Assembly: GCA_028820945.1 (NCBI GenBank)
Contig: JAPPHW010000107.1
Span: 1-17,260 of the forward strand
Length of the DNA: 17,260 nucleotides
DNA from: Defluviicoccus sp.
GTDB taxonomy: Bacteria; Pseudomonadota; Alphaproteobacteria; MPNO01
Reading direction: 5' to 3'
Part shown: positions 1 through 7,535 of the stretch, piece by piece
Layout: the number at the start of each line of letters is the position of its first letter
How positions within the stretch are numbered: the stretch's first letter is position 1
Position numbers and translations under genes: made by a program
The notes under the pieces: model-generated
What the model was told of the DNA's origin: nothing
Seen by the model: the letters and a program-made list of their open reading frames with translations, nothing else
Database searches by the model: none

Positions 1-400
1 GGGCGACGACCGCGTCGCGCAGCGAGGGCGCGCGCTTCGACGGCATGACGACGCCCGTCCGCGAGGCGGCGTAGACCAGCGCGTAGTCGATGACATCGTC
101 GGCCAGGTGGGCGCCCAGGAATCCCGCGATGTAGGACCACTTGCCGGGCGCCGACAGCGCCGCGCTGCATCCCTGCTCGCAATTTGCCATGCAGGTCACC
201 GGGTTGACCCGGATGGAGTCCTCCAGATCCCGGACGCTCAGGCGGCTCAGCACCGCGTCGTGGAACCGCGATCCCGCGGCAGGATCGTTGGGCGCATCCG
301 GTGCCGTGCCGGCCGGCCGGCAGGTCAGGCAAATGTGCAGCACCGGCCGCCCGTCGCGCGTCCCGGCCTTTCCGTTCGTGCGATTTTCTGGGTCGATCAA
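1..400 (-). CDS. DUF1636 family putative metal-binding protein (C-terminus outside window)
   Basis: The reverse strand encodes a small Cys-rich protein with a CLTC motif near its N-terminus, then a MANCEQGC motif preceded by another Cys, then SAPGKWSYIAGFLG. This pattern is typical of DUF1636, a family with a thioredoxin-like ferredoxin-type Cys arrangement that is often found beside cobW/cobN in alphaproteobacterial B12 loci. An iron-sulfur or cobalt-related role is inferred from family context and not shown here. The gene runs off the left edge, so its end is missing. The start is uncertain: an in-frame stop lies just upstream, so the usable starts are TTG at 400 or GTG at 343, and family members usually begin close to the first Cys pair, which favours 343. 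It is divergent from cobU across about 115 bp. Confidence 0.72.
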   Translation of the reverse strand, partial: MIDPENRTNGKAGTRDGRPVLHICLTCRPAGTAPDAPNDPAAGSRFHDAVLSRLSVRDLEDSIRVNPVTCMANCEQGCSAALSAPGKWSYIAGFLGAHLADDVIDYALVYAASRTGVVMPSKRAPSLRDAVVA

Positions 401-435
401 GATCTTTCCGGCGGCGGCGAGAGCGACCGCGACTT

Positions 436-450
436 AGGGCGCAAAGCCCT
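436..450. repeat. Short perfect hairpin between DUF1636 gene and cobU
   Basis: AGGGC-GCAAA-GCCCT forms a perfect 5-bp stem with a 5-nt loop in the divergent intergenic region. It has no T tract on either side, so it does not look like an intrinsic terminator. It could be a protein-binding dyad or chance. Confidence 0.3.
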
Positions 451-515
451 GCATTCTCCTCGGTGCCATGTTACAAGGCGCCGCTGCGGCGGTCTACGCA
501 TCCGCTGGGAACCGA

Positions 516-1037
516 ATGCCGGTCGAAAAGCTTTATCTGGTCCTCGGAGGCGCCCGTTCGGGCAAGAGCCGCCACGCCGAATCGTTGATCGAGGCCAGCC
601 CGCCGCCCTGGCGGTACATCGCGACGGCCGAGCCGCTGGACGAGGAAATGCGCCGGCGGATCGAGGCGCACAAGGCCCGCCGGCGGAGCGGCTGGCGGAC
701 CGTCGAGGCGCCTCTGGAACTGGACTCCGCCCTCGCCGATAGTCTGGAAGATACCCCGTTGCTGGTCGATTGCCTGACATTGTGGCTAAGCAATCTGATG
801 CTGAACGGCCGCCCGGTGGAAACGGCCGTGGACGGCCTGCTGGCGGCGCTCGAAAGGCGGTGCGCCCCGACCGTGCTCGTGTCCAACGAGGTCGGTCTGG
901 GGATCGTTCCCGACAATGCGCTGGCCCGCGATTTTCGGGACGCGACCGGCGACCTTCACGCCAAGCTTGCCGCGCGCGCGGAACATGTGCACTTCATGGT
1001 CGCCGGGATCCCCATGATCGTCAAAGGGACAGGATGA
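516..1037 (+). CDS. cobU: Bifunctional adenosylcobinamide kinase / adenosylcobinamide-phosphate guanylyltransferase (CobU, also called CobP)
   Basis: CobU phosphorylates adenosylcobinamide and then transfers GMP from GTP to give adenosylcobinamide-GDP in the nucleotide-loop assembly branch. The 173-residue product has a P-loop GGARSGKS at 11-18. It also has [11 protein letters not shown] with the expected His at 52 in RIEAHKARR (the guanylylated residue in characterised CobU), [12 protein letters not shown] at 83-94 and [10 protein letters not shown] at 123-132. Its length fits the family (about 180 residues). ATG 516 is preferred over the in-frame ATG at 468 because the protein then begins directly before the first beta strand and P-loop, with GGGA just upstream. 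Its TGA overlaps the cobO ATG, so the two are probably translationally coupled. Confidence 0.95.
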   Translation: MPVEKLYLVLGGARSGKSRHAESLIEASPPPWRYIATAEPLDEEMRRRIEAHKARRRSGWRTVEAPLELDSALADSLEDTPLLVDCLTLWLSNLMLNGRPVETAVDGLLAALERRCAPTVLVSNEVGLGIVPDNALARDFRDATGDLHAKLAARAEHVHFMVAGIPMIVKGTG

Positions 1038-1648
1038 CCGAACGGAAAGACGACGGCGCACGCCACAAGGCGAAAATGGCCCACAGGAAGGCCGTTCAGG
1101 ATGCCGAGGTCGCCTCGAAGACCATCGAGAAGGGCCTTCTGATGGTCCACACCGGCACCGGCAAGGGCAAGTCGACGGCGGCTTTCGGGCTGGCGCTCCG
1201 AATGATCGGCCGCGGCCGCAAGGTAGGCGTGGTGCAGTTCATCAAGGGCGCCTGGTCCACCGGGGAGAAGATCGCGCTCGAATCGATGGCCCCCGACATG
1301 GTCGAGTGGCACGCGCTCGGCGAGGGATTCACCTGGGAGACCCAGGACAAGGAGCGCGACATCGCGGCCTGCAGGAAGGCCTGGGAGACCGCCGTAGCGA
1401 CGATGGCGAATCCGGATTTCGGCCTCGTCGTCCTGGACGAACTCAACATCGCGCTGCGCTACGGCTACCTTTCCCTCGACGAGGTCCTTGCGGGTCTGGC
1501 TGGTCGGCCGAAGGACCTCCATGTCGTGGTCACCGGCCGGAACGCCAAGGCGCCGCTGATGGAGGCTGCCGATCTGGTTACCGAGATGACCCTCGTCAAA
1601 CACCACTTCAAGGCGGGCGTGAAGACCCAGGAGGGCATCGAGTACTGA
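1034..1648 (+). CDS. cobO: Corrinoid adenosyltransferase (CobO/BtuR/CobA type)
   Basis: This enzyme transfers the 5'-deoxyadenosyl group of ATP to the cobalt of reduced corrinoids such as cobyrinic acid a,c-diamide. The 204-residue protein shows the family's N-terminal P-loop GTGKGKST at 41-48, VVQFIKGAW at 67-74, the Walker B-like VLDELN at 133-138, VVVTGRNA at 164-171, and the conserved tail [15 protein letters not shown]. Length and motif order match CobO, which is unrelated to the PduO type. It overlaps cobU by 4 nt (ATGA) and cobQ by 1 nt (TGATG), which indicates a three-gene operon. Confidence 0.96.
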   Translation: MTERKDDGARHKAKMAHRKAVQDAEVASKTIEKGLLMVHTGTGKGKSTAAFGLALRMIGRGRKVGVVQFIKGAWSTGEKIALESMAPDMVEWHALGEGFTWETQDKERDIAACRKAWETAVATMANPDFGLVVLDELNIALRYGYLSLDEVLAGLAGRPKDLHVVVTGRNAKAPLMEAADLVTEMTLVKHHFKAGVKTQEGIEY

Positions 1649-3126
1649 TGCCCGGAAGGGCGATCATGCTGCAGGGGACGGGCTCGAATGTCGGCAAGTC
1701 CGTCCTCTCTGCCGGGCTCCTGAGAGCGCTCGCAAACCGCGGACACGCGGTCTGCCCCTTCAAGCCCCAGAACATGTCGAACAACGCCGCGGTCGCGGCC
1801 GATGGCGGCGAAATCGGCCGGGCGCAGGCGCTCCAGGCACGCGCCGCGCGGGTCGCGCCCAGCGTGCATATGAACCCCGTCCTGCTGAAACCCAGCTCCG
1901 ATATCGGCGCGCAGGTCGTCGTTCAGGGCCGGGTGGAGGGTGTCGCCCGCGCGCGCGAGTTCCAGAATGCGAAGCGCGGGCTGTTGCCGCGAGTGCTGGA
2001 GAGCTTCCGGAAAGTGCGCGAGACCTCCGATATCGTCGTCGTCGAGGGTGCGGGCAGCGCGTCGGAGACGAATCTGCGGGTTGCGGATATCGCCAATATG
2101 GGTTTCGCCGCCGCCGCCGATATTCCCGTGGTGCTGGTCGGGGACATCGATCGGGGTGGAGTCATTGCCGCGCTGGTCGGCACGAAAGCGGTGATAGACC
2201 CTTCCGACGCCGCGCTGGTCGCCGGCTTCGTCGTCAACAAGATGCGGGGCGACCCGACCCTGTTCGAAGACGGCATGGCGGACATCGCCGCGCGGACCGG
2301 GTGGCCGGCGCTGGGGCTGGTACCCTATTTCGAGCGCGCGAGGCTTTTACCGGCCGAGGACGCCTACGATCTTTTGGAAAGAGGGTCCGTCCGGCCGCCC
2401 GAAATTGCCGGCGAACGGCTTGTGCGCATCGCCGTGCCTCAGCTCCCGAGGATCGCGAATTTCGATGACTTCGACCCGCTGAGCGCGGAACCGGCGGTGC
2501 ATCTGAATATGGTCGAGCGCGGCACCCCTCTGCCGACGGATGCCGACCTCGTCATCCTTCCCGGCAGCAAGGCGACCGTCGCGGACCTCGCGGCGCTGCG
2601 GCAGGAAGGCTGGGACGTCGACATACTTGCGCACCGCCGTCGCGGCGGCCGCGTTCTCGGCCTTTGCGGCGGGTACCAGATGCTGGGACGGACGATCTCG
2701 GATCCTGACGGCCTGGAAGGTCCGCCCGGGACTGTCGACGGTTTGGGGCTGCTGGAGGTCGACACCGTGCTGGCCCATCCGAAGACGGTCAGGGAAGTCT
2801 CGGGCGAGACCGCGCGCCGCGGGATCGGGTTTTGCGGCTACGAAATTCACATGGGAAGAACCGGTGGACCCGACGCGGAAAGACCGCTCCACCGCTTTTC
2901 CGACGGACGGACCGATGGCGCCGGATCGGTCGACGGCCGGGTCGCCGGCACCTATGTGCACGGGCTGTTCGCGAGCGACCGGTATCGCGCCGATTGGTTG
3001 CGTGCATTTGGCGCGGAGTCCGGCATCGACGACCACGACGGGCTGATCGACCGGACGCTCGACGCGCTGGCCGACCATCTGGAGGCGCATCTCGATATCG
3101 ACCGCCTGATCAGACTGGCGCGATAG
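1648..3126 (+). CDS. cobQ: Cobyric acid synthase (glutamine-hydrolysing, CobQ/CbiP)
   Basis: CobQ amidates side chains b, d, e and g of adenosylcobyrinic acid a,c-diamide with glutamine and ATP. The 492-residue protein has an N-terminal dethiobiotin-synthetase-like ATPase domain (GTGSNVGKS at 10-18, FKPQNMSNN at 38-46, VEGAGSASE at 132-140, GDIDRGG at 165-171). It is followed by a class I glutamine amidotransferase domain with nucleophile Cys340 in [10 protein letters not shown] and His438 in YVHGLF. In CobQ/CbiP the amidotransferase domain is triad-type, consistent with what is visible. The ATG shares its A with the cobO stop. Its 3' end overlaps the convergent cbiB stop by 17 nt. Confidence 0.96.
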   Translation: MPGRAIMLQGTGSNVGKSVLSAGLLRALANRGHAVCPFKPQNMSNNAAVAADGGEIGRAQALQARAARVAPSVHMNPVLLKPSSDIGAQVVVQGRVEGVARAREFQNAKRGLLPRVLESFRKVRETSDIVVVEGAGSASETNLRVADIANMGFAAAADIPVVLVGDIDRGGVIAALVGTKAVIDPSDAALVAGFVVNKMRGDPTLFEDGMADIAARTGWPALGLVPYFERARLLPAEDAYDLLERGSVRPPEIAGERLVRIAVPQLPRIANFDDFDPLSAEPAVHLNMVERGTPLPTDADLVILPGSKATVADLAALRQEGWDVDILAHRRRGGRVLGLCGGYQMLGRTISDPDGLEGPPGTVDGLGLLEVDTVLAHPKTVREVSGETARRGIGFCGYEIHMGRTGGPDAERPLHRFSDGRTDGAGSVDGRVAGTYVHGLFASDRYRADWLRAFGAESGIDDHDGLIDRTLDALADHLEAHLDIDRLIRLAR

Positions 3127-4108
3127 AGAGAAACAGGAGCGCGGCTGCGCCGAGCTGGATTGCGCAGGCGAGCCGATAGAGGCGGAGCGCGCGCCCGATG
3201 TCTTCCGGCGTCGCTTCGGTCCGCCCATCGCCCATCCACACATCGTCGACGAACCCGTGCGGATATTGCCGCGGTCCTCCCAGGCGCAGCCCCAGCGCGC
3301 CCGCCATGGCGGCTTCCGGCCAGCCGGCGTTGGGGGAGCGATGGCGGGAGGCGTCCCGCCGGACGGCCCTCAACGCGCCGAGAGGGGAAGCATCGCGTAA
3401 CGAGACGGCCGCGAGGACTATCCAGAACGCGCTGAGCCGCGACGCGGGCAGGTTGACGAGATCGTCGAGGCGCGCGGCGAACCGGCCGAAATGCCGGAAT
3501 CGCTCGCTGTCGTATCCGACCATGCTGTCCGCCGTATTGATCGCCTTGTAAGCGGCCGCGCCCGGCAATCCGAGGGCGGCACACCAGAAAGCGGGCGCCA
3601 CCACGGCATCGGAGAAATTTTCGGCGAGGCTCTCGATGGCGGCACGGGCTACGCCGGCTTCGTCGAGAGCTCCGGTATCGCGGCCGACGATATGGCGCAG
3701 CTGGACCCTTCCTTCCGTGAGACCGCCGGTCGCGAGACCGTCTCTGACCGCCGCGACGTGTTCGTGAAGGCTGCGCTGCGCGAACAGCGACGACGCAAGA
3801 AAGGCGAGCGCCAACCCCGCGACCCACCAGGGCAAGAACGAGAGAGCGGCAATCTGGAGGACGGCAGCGGCACCCGCGGAAAGGATCAGGAGAAGAAGAA
3901 CGCAGTACGCGCCGTTGAGGCGGCGGCGGCGTTCGGGCAAGGTCGGGCCGTTCCAGCGCCGTTCCACGCGGTCCAGGAAGTCGCCGATCCAGACAACGGG
4001 ATGGGCGAGCCGGGCGAAGAGCGGCTTCGGATAACCGGAGGCCGCCTCGACGGCGAGCGCGGCGACGAGGATGAACAGGCTGGTCTCGAACCACACCGCG
4101 AATGTCAC
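3110..4108 (-). CDS. cbiB: Adenosylcobinamide-phosphate synthase, membrane protein (CbiB; CobD of the aerobic pathway naming)
   Basis: CbiB attaches the aminopropanol (or its phosphate) arm to adenosylcobyric acid. The product is hydrophobic, with several membrane segments, including one at the N-terminus and [19 protein letters not shown]. It carries the family landmarks [61 protein letters not shown] and GDGR near the C-terminus. The start is uncertain. GTG 4108 gives the N-terminus [12 protein letters not shown], which best matches the family. GTG 4135 would extend it by 9 residues and overlap the divergent cobD start. An AGGAG-like sequence lies about 15 nt upstream of 4135. Either way there is no room for a separate intergenic promoter. 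Confidence 0.92.
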   Translation of the reverse strand: MTFAVWFETSLFILVAALAVEAASGYPKPLFARLAHPVVWIGDFLDRVERRWNGPTLPERRRRLNGAYCVLLLLILSAGAAAVLQIAALSFLPWWVAGLALAFLASSLFAQRSLHEHVAAVRDGLATGGLTEGRVQLRHIVGRDTGALDEAGVARAAIESLAENFSDAVVAPAFWCAALGLPGAAAYKAINTADSMVGYDSERFRHFGRFAARLDDLVNLPASRLSAFWIVLAAVSLRDASPLGALRAVRRDASRHRSPNAGWPEAAMAGALGLRLGGPRQYPHGFVDDVWMGDGRTEATPEDIGRALRLYRLACAIQLGAAALLFLSIAPV

Positions 4109-4123
4109 GATCGGCACCCGGGA

Positions 4124-5122
4124 ATGATCCACCACGGCGGCCAGCTATCGCTCCTCCGGCAGAGATACCCCGGCGCGCCCGAACCGCTGATCGATCTGTC
4201 GACGGGCATCAATCCTTTCCCCTACCCGGTGCCGCCGATCCCCGAGACAGCCTATACGCGCCTGCCCGAAACGGAAGACATCGGGAAACTGAAGGCGGCG
4301 GCGGCGGCGGCCTACGGCGCGTGCGACCCCGACCTGATCGCCGTCGCGCCCGGCACGCAAATCCTGATTTCGTCGTTGCCCCGTATTTTCCCCGCTGAAC
4401 GGGTCGTCATCCGGTCCCCCACTTACGGAGAGTTCGCGGCTGCCTGGTCTGCCGCGGGCGCCGCCGTCGTCGAAAGCGCAGGAATAGAGTCGCTGGAAGA
4501 AGGCGATGTCGCGATCCTGTGCAATCCGAACAACCCCGACGGCAGCGGACTGGCTCCAACGAAGCTGCAGGAATTGCAGGCCCGCAGGGCCCGGGCGGGG
4601 GGGCGCCTGGTCGTCGACGAGGCTTTCGCCGAATTTTCCGAGGCGAATCTCAGTGTCGTGCCCGCGCTTCCCCGGCCGGGGCTGATCGTCCTGCGTTCGT
4701 TCGGCAAGGCCTACGGGCTGGCCGGGCTACGGCTCGGTTTCCTGGTCGCGGAACCGGACATCGTCATCCGGGTGGAGGAGGCGCTGGGGCCGTGGCCTGT
4801 CTCGGGAATAGCGATTCACGCGGCCTTGGCGGCGCTCGGCGACGAAGGCTGGCGGGGAAGGATGAAGGAACGCCTGGCGCGGACGGGCGAGCGGCTCGAC
4901 TCGCTCCTGTCGTCGCAAGGGCTCGAAGCGGTCGGGGGAACGTCACTGTTCCGACTGGTGAGACATGACAAAGCGCCTTGGATCGCAGAGGCGCTGGGAC
5001 GTGCCGGGATCCTGGTGCGCGATTTTCCCGAGCGGCCCGGTTGTCTGAGATTCGGTATGCCGCCGGACGAAGCCGCGTGGAGACGGCTGGAAGCCGCTCT
5101 GACGACAGCGCTTGCGTCCTAG
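4124..5122 (+). CDS. cobD: L-threonine-O-3-phosphate decarboxylase, PLP-dependent (CobD; CobC of the aerobic pathway naming)
   Basis: This fold type I PLP enzyme produces (R)-1-amino-2-propanol O-phosphate, the linker that CbiB attaches to cobyric acid. The 332-residue protein has LSTGINPFPYP at 25-35, SPTYGEF at 98-104, CNPNNPDG at 133-140, DEAFAEF at 165-171, and the Schiff-base lysine Lys195 in SFGKAYGLAGLRLGF with Arg203 nearby. The end matches the family (PGCLRFGMP). ATG 4124 is the only plausible start in frame. The ribosome-binding site is weak (CGGGA abutting). The first bases lie against or within the 5' end of cbiB on the opposite strand. The TAG stop shares the CTAG at 5119-5122 with the convergent cobS stop. 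Confidence 0.94.
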   Translation: MIHHGGQLSLLRQRYPGAPEPLIDLSTGINPFPYPVPPIPETAYTRLPETEDIGKLKAAAAAAYGACDPDLIAVAPGTQILISSLPRIFPAERVVIRSPTYGEFAAAWSAAGAAVVESAGIESLEEGDVAILCNPNNPDGSGLAPTKLQELQARRARAGGRLVVDEAFAEFSEANLSVVPALPRPGLIVLRSFGKAYGLAGLRLGFLVAEPDIVIRVEEALGPWPVSGIAIHAALAALGDEGWRGRMKERLARTGERLDSLLSSQGLEAVGGTSLFRLVRHDKAPWIAEALGRAGILVRDFPERPGCLRFGMPPDEAAWRRLEAALTTALAS

Positions 5123-5889
5123 AGGCAGGCCAGCAGGCCCAGGTAGGCGCCGAGTTCGCTCACCTGCTGCGTCGCCCCTAGGCAATCGCCCGTGTAGCCT
5201 TTCAGCTTCGGCTGAAATGTGGCGCGCATCGCGACATGTCCGCAGGCGAGCCCGACGAGGATACCCGCCGCCGCCTGAGGGGAAGCGGCGTATCCCGCCA
5301 GCGCCAGACAGGCGAGGGCGGTTCCTCCCGCGATCGATTGTGACAGGGGAGAAACCGCGCCGGCGACCGGGCTCGCCGTACCGGACCCGCGGACATAGCG
5401 AGCGGTCGCGATGACGAGAACGACGCTCCACCGGCTAAGCCCGTGCGCGGCGACAAGGACCGCAAGGCCCATCCACGGCGAGAGCGTTGCCAGGGCGAAA
5501 ATCTTGGCCGCGACGACGAGTATGAGGGCGAGAACGCCGTATACGCCGATGCGGCTGTCGCGCATGATTTCGAGCGCGCGTTCCGCCGATCGTCCTCCTC
5601 CGATACCGTCCGCGGTGTCCGCGAGGCCGTCCTCGTGCATTGCACCGGTGAGCAGGGCGGAGGCCGCGATCGCCAGAACGGCAGCCGGCAACGGACCGAA
5701 GGGACCGAAGGCGGCTGCGAATACGGTGCCGCTGGCCAGCCCCACGAGAATTCCGACGGCGGGATAGTACCGAACGGAAGCGGCGTCGAGCGCGGCGGCG
5801 TAGTCGATCCCGCGCGCCACCGGCAGCCGGGTCAGCATCTGGCATGCCAGGCGGAGCAACAGCCATTCGCGGACGATGACGGGTCTCAT
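5119..5889 (-). CDS. cobS: Adenosylcobinamide-GDP ribazoletransferase (cobalamin synthase CobS; CobV)
   Basis: CobS joins adenosylcobinamide-GDP to alpha-ribazole (phosphate), the last assembly step, at the inner membrane. The 256-residue protein is rich in Ala/Leu/Val membrane helices. It carries the diagnostic acidic block MHEDGLADTADGIGGG at 84-99 followed by RDSRIGVYG at 110-118, then RWSVV and FQPKLKGYTGDCLGA near the C-terminus. Its length is normal (about 250). It starts with ATG 15 nt downstream of cobT, so it is probably co-transcribed with cobT. It converges on cobD and shares the stop palindrome. Confidence 0.95.
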   Translation of the reverse strand: MRPVIVREWLLLRLACQMLTRLPVARGIDYAAALDAASVRYYPAVGILVGLASGTVFAAAFGPFGPLPAAVLAIAASALLTGAMHEDGLADTADGIGGGRSAERALEIMRDSRIGVYGVLALILVVAAKIFALATLSPWMGLAVLVAAHGLSRWSVVLVIATARYVRGSGTASPVAGAVSPLSQSIAGGTALACLALAGYAASPQAAAGILVGLACGHVAMRATFQPKLKGYTGDCLGATQQVSELGAYLGLLACL

Positions 5890-5904
5890 CCCGCGAACCC
5901 GCCG

Positions 5905-6918
5905 TCAGGCCGGTCCGCTTACGCCGGCACTCTCGAAGCTCGCCATATCGGTCAGCATGGCCGACGCCGCCCGAACCACCGGCCAGGCCAGCAGCGCGCC
6001 CGTGCCTTCGCCGAGGCGCATTTGAAGATCGAGAATCGGACGTGCCTTCAGCGCCTCCAGCATTTCCGAGTGTCCAGGCTCCGCCGAGCGGTGCGCGAAG
6101 ATCAGGTTTCGCTCGGCCTCGGGTTCCATCCGGACGGCCACGAGGGCCGCGGCGGTGGAAATGAACCCGTCTACGAGGATCGGGCGTTCGGAATGCGCTC
6201 CGCCGAGCATGGCGCCCGCCATCATCGCGATTTCGAAGCCGCCGTATTCGGCAAGCGCGGCTTCGGCGCCCAGGACCGGCGCGGTCCGTTCCGATGCGGC
6301 CCCGAGGACCGCGCTCTTGCGCGCCAGACCCTCGTCGTCCAGACCGGTGCCGCGCCCGATAAGGCCGGCTAGGGGCAGGTCGAGGACCTTGTTCGCGATC
6401 AGCGTCGCCGCCGACGTGTTGCCGATCCCCATTTCGCCGAAACACAGGACGTCCGCCGCGCAATCCGCCGCCAGCTCACGTCCTGCCCCAATTGCGTCGT
6501 CCCGCTGCGCCTCTGTCATCGCGGGCTCGAGGAGGCAATTTTGCGTGCCCGCCGCTATGCGCCGCGGCAGGAGATCCGGATGTTCCATGGGTTGTCCCGC
6601 CACGCCCGCGTCGACCACCCGGACCGACGCGCCCACGGAATTCGCGAACACGTTGGCGGCTGCCCCCCCGTGCAGGAAATTCAGCACCATTTGCCGGGTT
6701 ACCGCCTGCGGGTAGGCGGAAACTCCTTCCGCGGCGATTCCGTGGTCGGCGGCGAAGATGGTCAGCTCGCAGGATTCGAGGCACGGCGCCGTCTTCCCGG
6801 TGGCGCGCGCGATTTGCACCGCGATCGCTTCCACTTGTCCCAGGGCGCCCAGCGGCTTCGTCTTGCCGTCGATCAGGTCCCGGACGGTGGTTTCAAGATC
6901 GGTAAGACGGCCCGTCAT
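5905..6918 (-). CDS. cobT: Nicotinate-nucleotide--dimethylbenzimidazole phosphoribosyltransferase (CobT; CobU)
   Basis: CobT activates the lower-ligand base by transferring phosphoribose from nicotinate mononucleotide to 5,6-dimethylbenzimidazole. The 337-residue product has KPLGALG at 21-27, FAADHGI at 55-61, FLHGGAAANVF at 81-91, GEMGIGNTSAA at 161-171, GRGTG at 188-192, and RLGEGTGA at 301-308. Glu304 there corresponds to the catalytic Glu of Salmonella CobT. ATG 6918 gives the usual length and lies 5 nt after the stop of the upstream deoxyribosyltransferase-like gene. No clear Shine-Dalgarno sequence is visible, so translation is probably coupled to that gene. Confidence 0.95.
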   Translation of the reverse strand: MTGRLTDLETTVRDLIDGKTKPLGALGQVEAIAVQIARATGKTAPCLESCELTIFAADHGIAAEGVSAYPQAVTRQMVLNFLHGGAAANVFANSVGASVRVVDAGVAGQPMEHPDLLPRRIAAGTQNCLLEPAMTEAQRDDAIGAGRELAADCAADVLCFGEMGIGNTSAATLIANKVLDLPLAGLIGRGTGLDDEGLARKSAVLGAASERTAPVLGAEAALAEYGGFEIAMMAGAMLGGAHSERPILVDGFISTAAALVAVRMEPEAERNLIFAHRSAEPGHSEMLEALKARPILDLQMRLGEGTGALLAWPVVRAASAMLTDMASFESAGVSGPA

Positions 6919-6923
6919 GACGC

Positions 6924-7403
6924 TCAGCCGGTCGCGTCGTCCCCGAGCCACCGCGCGAGGGCCTTGCCGGGGTCCGCGATCTCCTCGACCGAACCGTACC
7001 ACCAGGCTTCCCAACCGACTTCCGGCAGGCCGGTGAACAGCATCAGGTTGAGCGGGTAGGTCTCGCTGTCCGTGCAGTGGCGGAAATCGTCGCGGAACAG
7101 GAATACCGGCTTCTTCCACGCGATCGCCATGCCGAGCTCCACCATGACGCCTTCGTCCGGCGGACAGCCGTTGACCACGGCGAACAGCCCGTCGGCGTCC
7201 CGCACGTCCCGCAGGTCGGCCTGGCCGATCCGGTAGGCCCAGCCGGGGCTGGCCCGGTCGATCTGGTTGTTGCGTTCGAACGGCTCCCAGACCTTGGCGC
7301 CCAGGGTTTCCAGGGCCGCCTTCAGCTCCCGCAACGGTCCCCGGTTCTGCTGCGCCGAGAAGCCGTACGGGTTCGCGAGATAGAGGGTTTTGTTCGATGC
7401 CAT
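6924..7403 (-). CDS. Nucleoside 2-deoxyribosyltransferase family protein
   Basis: The 159-residue protein resembles the nucleoside 2-deoxyribosyltransferase fold. It has YLANPYGFS at 8-16, the D-rich segment IGQADLRDVRDADGLFAVVNG at 59-79, and DEGVMVELGMAIAWKKPVF at 83-101, where Glu89 sits in the position of the family's catalytic nucleophile. PLNLM at 118-122 is also present. Family members exchange or hydrolyse N-glycosidic bonds of (deoxy)nucleosides or nucleotides; the substrate here is unknown. It is the first gene of an apparent operon with cobT (5-nt gap) and cobS. This suggests, by inference only, a role in freeing or exchanging a base or ribosyl group used for the B12 lower ligand. 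A GGAGAA sequence lies about 10 nt before ATG 7403. Confidence 0.8.
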   Translation of the reverse strand: MASNKTLYLANPYGFSAQQNRGPLRELKAALETLGAKVWEPFERNNQIDRASPGWAYRIGQADLRDVRDADGLFAVVNGCPPDEGVMVELGMAIAWKKPVFLFRDDFRHCTDSETYPLNLMLFTGLPEVGWEAWWYGSVEEIADPGKALARWLGDDATG

Positions 7404-7535
7404 GCGCGCCCGCTTCTCCGGTCAGTGGCGCACAGCGTCGGGCGGCGCCCGGCGCGAGTCAACTTCGCCGCTTGGCGGTACGCGGCCCTGGCAACCCGGC
7501 AAGCGCGCCGCGCGAACGGTCGGGAGACGTTCGCC

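Noticed and set aside
1332..1349. CCTGGGAGACCCAGG palindrome resembling part of a B12 box
   Set aside because: It lies inside the cobO coding sequence, encoding conserved-frame residues, with no other riboswitch elements nearby.
3491..4123. Upstream extension of the cobD frame antisense to cbiB
   Set aside because: It has no family resemblance, and cbiB on the other strand is clearly coding. ATG 4124 gives a normal-length decarboxylase.
7445..7460. GC-rich hairpin CGGGC-GGC-GCCCG-type between sulfatase 1 and the deoxyribosyltransferase gene, considered as a terminator
   Set aside because: There is no T tract on either strand, and such short GC stems are expected by chance in this composition.
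7404..7535. Minus-strand GCCACTG (7429-7423) in the leader of the deoxyribosyltransferase-cobT-cobS operon, reminiscent of a cobalamin riboswitch
   Set aside because: The other conserved blocks (CCGCAACTG-like segment, the AGGAGACCTGCC-type B12 box) are absent, and the element is too close to the start codon at 7403.
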